Source: Streptomyces violaceus
GTDB lineage: Bacteria; Actinomycetota; Actinomycetes; Streptomycetales; Streptomycetaceae
Assembly (NCBI GenBank): GCA_000715635.1
Contig: KL569220.1
Location: 28,542 to 33,611, forward strand
Direction of reading: 5' to 3'
DNA length: 5,070 bases
The position numbers and the translations under genes are program-made. The notes below the pieces were generated by a model. It saw only the letters and a program-made list of their open reading frames with translations. It had not been told where the DNA came from and made no database searches. Shown here piece by piece: positions 1 through 5,070 of this stretch; position 1 is the first letter of the stretch; every line of letters starts with the position of its first letter.

Positions 1-1
1 G

Positions 2-229
2 TCGGGCGACGACCGGCCGCTGGCGCGGCTGACGCCCCGGGAGCGGGAGGTGCTGGAGCTGATGGCGCAGGGCCGGACCAACGCGGCGATCGCCGGCCGG
101 CTGGTGGTGACGGAACGGGCCATCGCCAAGCACACCGCGAACATCTTCGCCAAACTGGGACTGGAGGTCTCGGACGACGACAACCGCCGCGTGCTGGCGG
201 TTCTGGCCTATCTCGACCACGGCCGGTGA
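2..229 (+). CDS. LuxR/NarL-family response regulator, C-terminal DNA-binding end (5' partial)
   Basis: The frame is open from the left edge and ends at TGA 227-229, giving 75 residues. It carries a complete LuxR-type helix-turn-helix. The entry motif LTPREREVLELMAQGRTN lies at visible residues 10-27, followed by AAIAGRLVVTERAIAKH with the recognition helix and then ANIFAKLGL, the usual end of this domain. The tail SDDDNRRVLAVLAYL is familiar from actinobacterial NarL/FixJ response regulators. Family members are normally about 210-220 residues, with an N-terminal phosphoacceptor receiver domain, so about two thirds of the gene, including the Asp site, lies outside the window. In this family, phosphorylation by a partner histidine kinase leads to dimerisation and binding to inverted-repeat operators. 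The kinase would usually be encoded next to it, presumably upstream and out of view. The family is certain; the regulated genes are unknown. Confidence 0.93.
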   Translation, partial: SGDDRPLARLTPREREVLELMAQGRTNAAIAGRLVVTERAIAKHTANIFAKLGLEVSDDDNRRVLAVLAYLDHGR

Positions 230-251
230 AACCGGACTCGCTGGTTCACCG
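224..251 (+). terminator. Candidate stem-loop terminator overlapping the regulator stop codon
   Basis: GGTGAA (225-230) pairs with TTCACC (245-250). The stem is extended outward by C224-G251 and inward, across a bulged A231, by CC (232-233) with GG (243-244), leaving a 9-base loop. The stop codon of the regulator lies inside the left arm. No T-tract follows, which is common for actinobacterial terminators but makes the call uncertain. An alternative smaller hairpin, CCGGT-GAA-ACCGG (223-235), competes with it. Confidence 0.4.
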
Positions 252-262
252 ACCGTGGGGGA

Positions 263-294
263 TCAACAACTCCCGGTATGAAATGGGTTGTTGA
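263..294. promoter_or_regulatory. A/T-rich inverted repeat upstream of the DUF1996 gene
   Basis: TCAACAAC (263-270) and GTTGTTGA (287-294) are perfect 8-base inverted arms separated by 16 bases. CC (272-273) with GG (285-286) could extend the stem. The arms are far richer in A/T than the surrounding DNA. The site lies about 140 bases upstream of the ATG at 433, in the gap between the LuxR-type regulator and the secreted protein. It could be an operator or a hairpin in the untranslated leader. No convincing -10/-35 pair could be placed next to it, so the transcription start is unknown. Downstream in the same gap, GGGACC occurs twice (331-336 and 350-355); its meaning is unclear. Confidence 0.4.
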
Positions 295-421
295 GAACAC
301 AGGGCCCTCACGAATCTCGCATCAATTTCCGGGACCTCTGAACACCCGTGGGACCACCTCCGTATGGATGGGAGCCGCTTCACTCCTGTCGGGCGCCTCG
401 ATGCCCCCGAAAAAGGAAGTC

Positions 422-428
422 AGAGGAG
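422..428 (+). promoter_or_regulatory. Ribosome binding site that fixes the DUF1996 start
   Basis: AGAGGAG lies 4 bases before ATG 433. It is the only good Shine-Dalgarno match near the candidate starts. The in-frame ATG at 364 has no such sequence ahead of it and would place 23 extra, mostly polar residues before the basic n-region of the signal peptide. Confidence 0.75.
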
Positions 429-432
429 TTCC

Positions 433-2013
433 ATGGGACGCAACACAAGAAAACGCCGGACGCCGATGGCCACCAAGGCCATAGCCGCATCGGCGGCCCT
501 AGCGCTCGGTGGGGGCGGGCTGATCTGGGCAAACTTCTATGCCTCGGCGCATGAGGAGAACTCGGCGAACCAGACGAAGTCCGCGGGTGCGCAGGTCGCC
601 ACGATCCAGTGCCCGGACGTAGGACAGAGCCTGACCGACGTGCCGGACGGCGCGCGCCAGGGCGTGGACAAGGAGCTGGCGAACCTCGACAAGCAGATCA
701 GCGAGGCCTACACCCGGCTCGCCTCCACGCGTCAGGCCCAGGCCGGTGACTCCGGCTTCGTCAACAACGCCATCCTCGGCCCGCTGAAGTCGAAGCGGAC
801 CGCGGCCATCGACCGGATCGGCATCAACATCAAGCGTGTTGGTGGCCAGGCTCCGGACAACCTCGCCGAGATGGCCGAGTGCCAGGGCATGGCCGCCGAC
901 GCGAACACCACCGACGGCCAGGCCGGGGGCGATCAGAACCAGGACGGCCAGAACCAGGACGGCCAGGACGGTCAGGACGGTCAGAACCAAGACGGCCAGA
1001 ACCAGGACGGCCAGGACGGTCAGAACCAGGACGGCCAGGACCAGGGCGGTCAGGACCAGGGCCAGGGCGGCAACGGCGGTCAGGGCGGCAACGGCCCGGC
1101 AGCCGCGGACTTCGTCAACATCGAGGACGTCCAGCCCAACTCCCGGAACCTGCCGAACGGTCTGGCGGCGAACGGCGACGGCGGCTCCACGGGCACCTTC
1201 ACCACCCAGTGCGGCACCAACGAGAACGAGAACCGCAACTCGGACAACGTGATCGTGGCGCCCGGCGTGTCCAACGGTGCGCAGCACCAGCACGACTACG
1301 TCGGCAACCAGAACAACAACGCCTTCGCGAGCGACGAGGACCTGGAGAACGGCGAGACCACCTGCCAGAACCAGGGCGACAAGTCCACGTACTTCTGGCC
1401 GGTCATCCGGCTCCAGGACGGTTCGGACGACATCGACGCGGGCCAGCCCGGCGGTGGCCAGGACGGCAACGTCGGCAAGATCGTCGAGCCCTCGCAGGCG
1501 GAGCTGAAGTTCGTCGGCAACAAGACGAGCGACGTCGTCGCGATGCCGAAGGCCCTGCGCATCATCACCGGTGACGCCAAGTCCTTCACCAACGGCCTGA
1601 ACAACGCCAACACGTCCTGGACCTGCACGGGCTTCGAGGACCGTCAGGTGACGGACAAGTACCCGATCTGCCCCGAGGGCAGCAGCATGGTCCGGTTGTC
1701 CAACTTCCAGAGCTGCTGGGACGGCCAGAACATCGACAGCGCCAACCACCGCACCCACGTGGACTTCGTGGAAGCGGACGGCAGCTGCTCGAACGGCTTC
1801 CAGGCCATCCCCCAGCTCCAGGTCCGTCTGGTCTACGACGTCCCGGCGCCGCAGATCAACAATGGACAGGTCCAGAACGCGTTCGCGGTGGACTCCTTCC
1901 CGGAGCAGCTGCACAAGCCGATCACGGACCACAACGACTTCATCAACTTCTTCGACGAGAACGTGATGAACGAGATGGTCCAGTGCATCAACAACGGCGA
2001 GAACTGCCAGTAG
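433..2013 (+). CDS. Secreted DUF1996-domain protein with N-terminal helical module and Gln/Asn/Asp/Gly-rich linker
   Basis: The product is 526 residues from ATG 433. Residues 1-39 form a signal peptide: basic start RNTRKRR, a hydrophobic Ala/Leu/Gly core, and a likely cleavage site after A37-S38-A39. It has a twin Arg, but TPMA follows, which is not a good Tat motif. Residues 60-150 form a predicted helical, charged module bounded by C60 and C150. A repetitive linker runs from residue 167 to 221. Residues about 255-475 match the DUF1996 pattern: TQCG around C260, HQHDYVGN with H285 and H287, [11 protein letters not shown] (316-326), HRTHVDF with H439 and H442, DGSC (C452), and [15 protein letters not shown]. 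The DUF1996 half has eight cysteines (260, 311, 398, 413, 428, 452, 518, 525), an even number suggesting disulfides in an exported protein. The conserved His residues could bind a metal or a ligand, but no activity is established for the family. It is flanked by a strong terminator and appears monocistronic. The domain call is confident; the role is unknown. Confidence 0.92.
   Translation: MGRNTRKRRTPMATKAIAASAALALGGGGLIWANFYASAHEENSANQTKSAGAQVATIQCPDVGQSLTDVPDGARQGVDKELANLDKQISEAYTRLASTRQAQAGDSGFVNNAILGPLKSKRTAAIDRIGINIKRVGGQAPDNLAEMAECQGMAADANTTDGQAGGDQNQDGQNQDGQDGQDGQNQDGQNQDGQDGQNQDGQDQGGQDQGQGGNGGQGGNGPAAADFVNIEDVQPNSRNLPNGLAANGDGGSTGTFTTQCGTNENENRNSDNVIVAPGVSNGAQHQHDYVGNQNNNAFASDEDLENGETTCQNQGDKSTYFWPVIRLQDGSDDIDAGQPGGGQDGNVGKIVEPSQAELKFVGNKTSDVVAMPKALRIITGDAKSFTNGLNNANTSWTCTGFEDRQVTDKYPICPEGSSMVRLSNFQSCWDGQNIDSANHRTHVDFVEADGSCSNGFQAIPQLQVRLVYDVPAPQINNGQVQNAFAVDSFPEQLHKPITDHNDFINFFDENVMNEMVQCINNGENCQ
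931..1095 (+). repeat. In-frame tandem repeat encoding the NQDGQ / DGQ linker
   Basis: This stretch consists of 15-base units (AACCAGGACGGCCAG, encoding NQDGQ) and 9-base units (GACGGTCAG, encoding DGQ), all multiples of three. It decays at the 3' end into [14 protein letters not shown] and QGGNG. It encodes residues 167-221 of the DUF1996 protein. The units are nearly identical at DNA level with a few GGC/GGT and CAG/CAA swaps, as expected for slippage or unequal crossover that keeps the frame. The product is polar and acidic, most likely a flexible extended spacer between the helical module and the DUF1996 domain. Confidence 0.9.
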
Positions 2014-2025
2014 TCCTCGCCCAGC

Positions 2026-2063
2026 AGAAAGCCGGCGGTGGGAATTCCCACCGCCGGCTTTCT
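2026..2063. terminator. Bidirectional terminator between convergent genes
   Basis: This is a perfect 38-base palindrome. The left arm AGAAAGCCGGCGGTGGGAA (2026-2044) is followed directly by its exact reverse complement (2045-2063). The G/C-rich core is flanked by AGAAA on the left and TTTCT on the right, so RNA from either strand ends in a short U-containing run. It sits 12 bases after the DUF1996 stop and 32 bases beyond the stop of the opposing lipoprotein gene, and so can end both transcripts. The centre is GAATTC; the real RNA loop would be about 4-6 bases. Confidence 0.92.
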
Positions 2064-2095
2064 CGTCTGTCTGTCTCTGTCCGGCCCCGCGTGGT

Positions 2096-2545
2096 TCAGC
2101 CGTGGTGGCTGCTGCCACCGTCGTGACCGCCCTTGTTGTGGCTGCCGCCGGGGTTCATGTGCTCGGACCCTTCCTCCATGGTCCCGCCGAGGCTGCTCTG
2201 CAGCGCCGTGACCGTCTTCTGCTGGCCCACGGCGACCCACTTGCGGCCGACGAGGTAGTAGCCGCCGTAGTCCTTCGCGCCGTTCAGCCACTCGCGCTGG
2301 CCGCGGTCGGTGGAGAAGGTCGCGAGGACGTACTTCTCCTTGCCCTTCTTGCAGAGGGCCTGGCGGATCGTGTCGGCGTCGGTCTGCATGTTGGGCTTGC
2401 ACTTGGCCTCGGCCGCGATGTGCTCCAGGCTGCCGGTCACCGCCTCGGGCACGGCTGCCTCGTCCTTGCCGCCGGATCCGCAGCCGGCCAGCGCCAGTAT
2501 CGCCACCGCGCCGCTCAGCGCCAGCATCGGTCGGGTCACCCTCAT
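2096..2545 (-). CDS. Small putative lipoprotein with His/Gly-rich C-terminus
   Basis: The product is 149 residues. ATG (2543-2545) is preceded on the minus strand by GGAGG (2551-2555) at 5 bases. Residues 1-21 are a lipoprotein signal: RVTR, a hydrophobic stretch, then the lipobox L19-A20-G21 with C22 as the lipid-modified residue. This predicts anchoring on the outer face of the membrane. The mature part has a compact region at about 35-110 with two further cysteines (C49, C65) that could form a disulfide, then KYVLATFSTDRGQREWL and GGYYLVGRKWVAVG, which look like beta strands. The tail from about residue 125 is rich in Gly, His and Ser, with five His in the last 23 residues, which may bind metal or be a disordered spacer. 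I do not recognise a named family. The gene converges on the DUF1996 gene and diverges from the TPR gene. Confidence 0.86.
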   Translation of the reverse strand: MRVTRPMLALSGAVAILALAGCGSGGKDEAAVPEAVTGSLEHIAAEAKCKPNMQTDADTIRQALCKKGKEKYVLATFSTDRGQREWLNGAKDYGGYYLVGRKWVAVGQQKTVTALQSSLGGTMEEGSEHMNPGGSHNKGGHDGGSSHHG

Positions 2546-2593
2546 CTGTTCCTCCGGTCCTTGTCACGGCACGGTCCGGACGCATGCCGCACG

Positions 2594-2611
2594 GAGCCCC
2601 GGCAAGGGCTC
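2594..2611. repeat. Short inverted repeat in the divergent gap
   Basis: GAGCCC (2594-2599) and GGGCTC (2606-2611) are perfect 6-base arms with a 6-base spacer. They lie in the 145-base gap between the divergent lipoprotein and TPR genes. It falls in the leader of the lipoprotein or in the shared promoter area. It could be an operator or a chance G/C palindrome. I could not place convincing promoter elements for either gene. Confidence 0.25.
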
Positions 2612-2690
2612 TCGCCTTCGATACGGCTGCGGAGCCCATAGCGCTCAAATTCCGCTGCCTCCGTAGGCACGCCTGTGCGAGGGTGGCACG

Positions 2691-3218
2691 GTGAACCAGG
2701 ACTGGGAAGATCGCGTAGCCGCTCTGTGGGCCCGCTTCGACGACCACGCCGAAGAGGAAGCGGACGAGGCGCGCTTCCGTGCCGAGGTCGACGCCCTCGT
2801 CGCCGAGCTGCCGGACGGCAGCCCGCTCGGGCCGTTCGAGCAGGCCTGCGCCTGGGACTCCACGGGCCGCTCGGACAAGGCGGTCCCGCTGTACCGGGAG
2901 GCGCTGCGGCGCGGACTCGCCGACGCCAGCCCTTACAAGGCCCGCCGGACGAAGATCCAGCTGGCCAGCTCGCTGCGGAACATCGGCCGGGCCGAGGAGG
3001 GCCTCGCGCTGCTGGCGCCCGAGCTGGTGGCCCCGTCCGACGAGCTGGACGACCCCGTACGCGCGACGCTCGCGCTCTGCCTGTCCAGCCTCGGCCGCGA
3101 CCGGGAGGGACTGTCGCTGGCCCTGGGCGCCCTGGCCCCGCACCTGCCCCGCTACCAGCGATCGATCGCGAACTACGCCCGGCTGCTCGTGGAACCGCAG
3201 GAGCAGCCGCGGGCGTGA
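2691..3218 (+). CDS. Tetratricopeptide-repeat protein
   Basis: The product is 175 residues from GTG 2691, which has GAGGG (2679-2683) 7 bases upstream. There is no signal peptide or membrane segment, so it should be cytoplasmic. After an acidic helical start (residues 1-40, with EEEADEARFRAEVDALVAEL), three TPR-like helical hairpins follow. They lie at about 47-76 (FEQACAWDSTGRSDKAVPLYREAL), 88-112 (LASSLRNIGRAEEGLALL) and 124-155 (ALCLSSLGRDREGLSLALGAL). The recurring G-R followed by an acidic/Glu-Gly step is typical of the turn and second helix of TPRs. The size and pattern resemble the small actinobacterial TPR_5-type proteins. TPRs bind other proteins, but the partner here is unknown. The next gene starts 48 bases downstream on the same strand, so co-transcription and physical interaction are possible. 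The stop codon is TGA 3216-3218. Confidence 0.9.
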   Translation: MNQDWEDRVAALWARFDDHAEEEADEARFRAEVDALVAELPDGSPLGPFEQACAWDSTGRSDKAVPLYREALRRGLADASPYKARRTKIQLASSLRNIGRAEEGLALLAPELVAPSDELDDPVRATLALCLSSLGRDREGLSLALGALAPHLPRYQRSIANYARLLVEPQEQPRA

Positions 3219-3226
3219 CGCTCCCC

Positions 3227-3238
3227 GGTCAGGTGACC
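3227..3238. promoter_or_regulatory. Short palindrome GGTCAGGTGACC upstream of the membrane-protein gene
   Basis: GGTCA and TGACC are perfect arms around GG. The site lies in the 48-base gap after the TPR stop and 28 bases before GTG 3267. It may be an operator or a small RNA hairpin. It is short enough to be chance in such G/C-rich DNA. Confidence 0.25.
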
Positions 3239-3266
3239 ATCCAACCATTCGCTCGTTCTGCTGAAC

Positions 3267-5070
3267 GTGCAGTCACAGGATGTCGCCCAGCGCCCCGCAC
3301 CCTCCTCCCCCGCCGGACCGGTCGTCGACGTCGAGCAGGCCGAGGCCGCGCTCGTCGAGCACTACCCGCGGCTCGTGCGGCTCGCCTACCTGGTGCTGCC
3401 ACCGGGCCTGGGCCGCAGCAGGCGCGTAGTGACCGCACACGCCCTCACCCAGCGCGCACTCCCCCGCAACCGCACACCGGCACCGGTGATCCCGGCCCAG
3501 TCGACCGGGCGTGACGGCGACCCGGGCTACGCCCTGGTCCGCCTCCAGGTGCTGCGCACGGCGCTGGAGGCGGGGCTGCCACTGCGGCGCAGGGCATGGC
3601 CCAAGCGGTCCCAGCTTCCGCCGCTGCTGCCGCAGGTGTGGGGCCTGAAGCTGTTCCCGCGGTCCGGCGGCGCCGACGAACTCGCCCTGGACCAGCGGCT
3701 GTCCACCCTGTCGGGACCGGCCCGGGCCGCGTACGCGCTGCGCGGCCTGGAGCGACTCGCGGACGACGGGGTGCGCGAGGCGCTCACGGCGGCGGGTGTC
3801 GCCGACGCGGACGGCGCGCTGCTGGAGGCCGACGGGGTCGCCGCGCAGTACGGGCTGCTCGACTCCCCCGAGTTCGATCCCTGCTCGCTCCAGGCCCGCC
3901 CCACCGACCTGATGCGGCGCCGCCAGCACCTGAAGGCCGCGCTCGCCGCCGGGGCGGCGCTGCTGGTGTGCGGGGCACTGCTCGGTCTGCCCGGCGAGGG
4001 CTGGGGTCCCGACGGCGCCGCCGCACCCCCGTACGCGCGGAATCCGGCCGCCCAGGCCGCCCTCGACCCGGCGAAGCTGACCCGGGTCGATCCCGCCGCG
4101 TGGCAGAGCTCGGCGCGCATCGACTTCTCCGTGTGGCCGGCCCGCGGCGACCTCACCGGCGACAGGGCCCTGCTGCGCCGCGCCCTGGCCGTCTGGGCCC
4201 GCCCAGGCGAGAGGGTCCAGGTGTCGGCGACGCCCGGCACCCTGTCCGGCGGCCCGGCCGGACCGCCCCAGCTGCTGTACGCGGGGACGGTCGACGCCGC
4301 GCGCGTAGTGCTCCTCTACGACGGTCTGCGCATCGCCCGGTACGCCGAGCCCAAGGACGGCACGCAGGGCGCCGCCCTCGACTTCGCCCGGGTCGACGGC
4401 GCCGACCGGGCCGAGGCGAGCGCGGTGGTCCTGGGCCGGGCCGACGGCAACGTCCGCTATCTGACGGCACCTTGGGTGTCGCAGGCGGGCGAGCGGGATC
4501 TGCTGAAGCCGGGCTCCGGGGCGATGGACCTCGCCCTCACCGACGGTGTGACGGCGCCGCTGGCCAGCCCGGCCCTGCGGTCCGGTCCGTGCACGTCGTG
4601 GAACGTGCTGCAACTGGCCGACGGCAAGCGGACCCGGCTGCTGAGCGACCTCGGCGAACTGGTGCCGGCCCGGCTCACCAGCGGCCGGCCCGGCTCGCCG
4701 GGAGAGGCGTCCGGCGCGAAGGCGCTGCGCACCTGGCAGCCGTACGCCTGCTCGCTGGGCACGGTGCGCTCGGCGGGCGTGCGGAGTGTCAACGCCTGGG
4801 CGTTCAACGAGCAGCCGCTGCCGGACGCGAGCGAAGCGAGATGGGGGTCCCCCCGCCCGCAGGGTGGGGGAGGGTCGGCGGCGTGGGTGTGCACGCGGGC
4901 CGAGACCTGGCGGGGCGGCGGGGTGCGGGTGCTGGCGCAGTTCCACACGCCGGGCGCGCGGTACGGAGCGGTGGCTGCGAGGGCCGAGAACGTCCCGGCG
5001 TGCGGGGCGCGTGACCCTCATGTGCTGACCGGGGTGCTGTGGAAGTCGGAGGCGGGCGACTGGTATCTGC
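3267..5070 (+). CDS. Sigma-factor-like cytoplasmic region fused to a membrane anchor and large outer domain (3' partial)
   Basis: The frame is open from GTG 3267 to the window end (601 codons, no stop). An in-frame TGA at 3234 and no other standard start before it make GTG 3267 the earliest start, although it lacks a clear Shine-Dalgarno. Residues 25-67 (EAALVEHYPRLVRLAYLVL, then a weaker helix) resemble region 2 of ECF sigma factors. Residues 137-180 (LDQRLSTLSGPARAAYALRGLERLADDGV) resemble the start of region 4, but the helix-turn-helix is poorly kept, so DNA binding is doubtful. MRRRQHLK (216-223) leads into one membrane helix (224-241), with the basic side predicted inside. The remaining 360 residues should be outside the membrane. 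They contain four cysteines (442, 495, 542, 579), allowing two disulfides, and no domain I recognise. A low-complexity insertion lies at 521-536. It could be a signal-transducing or sigma-regulating protein; only the topology is reasonably firm. The gene follows the TPR gene by 48 bases. Confidence 0.85.
   Translation, partial: MQSQDVAQRPAPSSPAGPVVDVEQAEAALVEHYPRLVRLAYLVLPPGLGRSRRVVTAHALTQRALPRNRTPAPVIPAQSTGRDGDPGYALVRLQVLRTALEAGLPLRRRAWPKRSQLPPLLPQVWGLKLFPRSGGADELALDQRLSTLSGPARAAYALRGLERLADDGVREALTAAGVADADGALLEADGVAAQYGLLDSPEFDPCSLQARPTDLMRRRQHLKAALAAGAALLVCGALLGLPGEGWGPDGAAAPPYARNPAAQAALDPAKLTRVDPAAWQSSARIDFSVWPARGDLTGDRALLRRALAVWARPGERVQVSATPGTLSGGPAGPPQLLYAGTVDAARVVLLYDGLRIARYAEPKDGTQGAALDFARVDGADRAEASAVVLGRADGNVRYLTAPWVSQAGERDLLKPGSGAMDLALTDGVTAPLASPALRSGPCTSWNVLQLADGKRTRLLSDLGELVPARLTSGRPGSPGEASGAKALRTWQPYACSLGTVRSAGVRSVNAWAFNEQPLPDASEARWGSPRPQGGGGSAAWVCTRAETWRGGGVRVLAQFHTPGARYGAVAARAENVPACGARDPHVLTGVLWKSEAGDWYL
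4827..4874. repeat. G/C-tract palindromic element inserted in frame in the membrane-protein gene
   Basis: The element begins with GCGAGCGAAGCGAG (4827-4840), then ATGGGGGTCCCCCC (4841-4854), then a hairpin. In the hairpin CCCCC-G-CCC (4850-4858) pairs with GGG-T-GGGGG (4862-4870) around GCA, with one G-T pair. This combination looks like the small interspersed repeats I recall from Streptomyces genomes, often in intergenic or poorly conserved spots; I cannot confirm copy number here. It spans 48 bases, exactly 16 codons, and encodes residues 521-536 (ASEARWGSPRPQGGGG) without breaking the frame. It includes AGA (4839-4841), a very rare Arg codon in such genomes, which supports an origin outside the coding sequence. 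Confidence 0.6.

Noticed and set aside
288..320. Possible vegetative promoter using TTGTTG or TTGAGA as -35
   Set aside because: No TANNNT-like -10 occurs at 16-19 bases downstream, so the pair cannot be supported.
364..432. Upstream ATG 364 as the start of the DUF1996 protein
   Set aside because: No Shine-Dalgarno precedes it, and it would put a polar extension before a normal signal peptide. ATG 433 has AGAGGAG at the right distance.
931..1095. Tandem repeat considered as a CRISPR or regulatory iteron array
   Set aside because: Units are 9 and 15 bases without unique spacers, keep the reading frame and encode a polar linker inside a clear gene.
499..2118. 539-codon antisense open frame across the DUF1996 gene
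   Set aside because: Its composition is a monotonous Val/Leu/Ala/Arg mix that mirrors the repeat and codon bias of the sense gene. The sense strand has a signal peptide, ribosome site and a recognisable domain.
2102..2641. Plus-strand 179-codon frame opposite the lipoprotein gene
   Set aside because: The minus-strand frame has a lipobox and a good ribosome site. The plus frame is a Val/Ala/Leu shadow.
2660..2690. Overlapping small hairpins (GCAC/GTGC, AGGC/GCCT) near the TPR ribosome site, possibly a riboswitch-like element
   Set aside because: Stems are only 4 base pairs, mutually exclusive and expected by chance in this base composition.
1833..3248. 471-codon minus-strand open frame spanning several genes
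   Set aside because: It crosses the terminator and overlaps the real lipoprotein gene in another frame and the TPR gene in antisense. It is Arg/Gly/Ala-rich with no domain pattern.
3596..5014. 472-codon plus-strand frame within the last gene
   Set aside because: It is an off-frame shadow, dominated by Arg, Gly and Ala, of the frame that starts at 3267 and stays open to the window end.
3273..5021. 582-codon minus-strand frame across the sigma-like gene
   Set aside because: It is Arg/Gly/Pro-rich low-information sequence. The plus frame from 3267 has the expected third-position G/C bias, a membrane helix and sigma-like motifs.

Overview
The window is very GC-rich with strong G/C bias at third codon positions, GTG starts, AGGAGG-type ribosome sites and a typical actinobacterial protein style. 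Together with the LuxR-type regulator, the DUF1996 secreted protein and a G/C-tract palindromic repeat, this points to a Streptomyces or close relative. No mobile element, tRNA, rRNA or CRISPR array is visible.

Layout. (1) Bases 2-229 (+): the C-terminal DNA-binding end of a NarL/FixJ-type response regulator, cut by the window edge and closed by a stem-loop that overlaps its stop codon. (2) Bases 230-432: a regulatory gap with an unusually A/T-rich inverted repeat (263-294) and a ribosome site that fixes the next start. (3) Bases 433-2013 (+): a 526-residue secreted protein made of a signal peptide, a helical module bounded by two cysteines, an Asn/Gln/Asp/Gly repeat linker, and a DUF1996 domain. 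(4) A perfect 38-base palindrome (2026-2063) serves as terminator between this gene and (5) a convergent small lipoprotein gene (2096-2545, -) with a His/Gly-rich tail. (6) Divergent from it, bases 2691-3218 (+): a small TPR protein. (7) Bases 3267 to the window end (+): a large single-pass membrane protein, open at the right edge. Its cytoplasmic half looks like a decayed ECF sigma factor and its outer half is of unknown type.

Functional links are limited. The last two genes are co-directional and 48 bases apart, so they may be co-transcribed. Three of the five products are predicted to act at or outside the membrane (secreted, lipid-anchored, membrane-spanning), so the region has a cell-envelope flavour. 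The most unusual items are the sigma-like/transmembrane fusion and the in-frame G/C-tract repeat inside its outer domain. Most other long open frames here, including antisense frames of 471-582 codons, are by-products of high GC.
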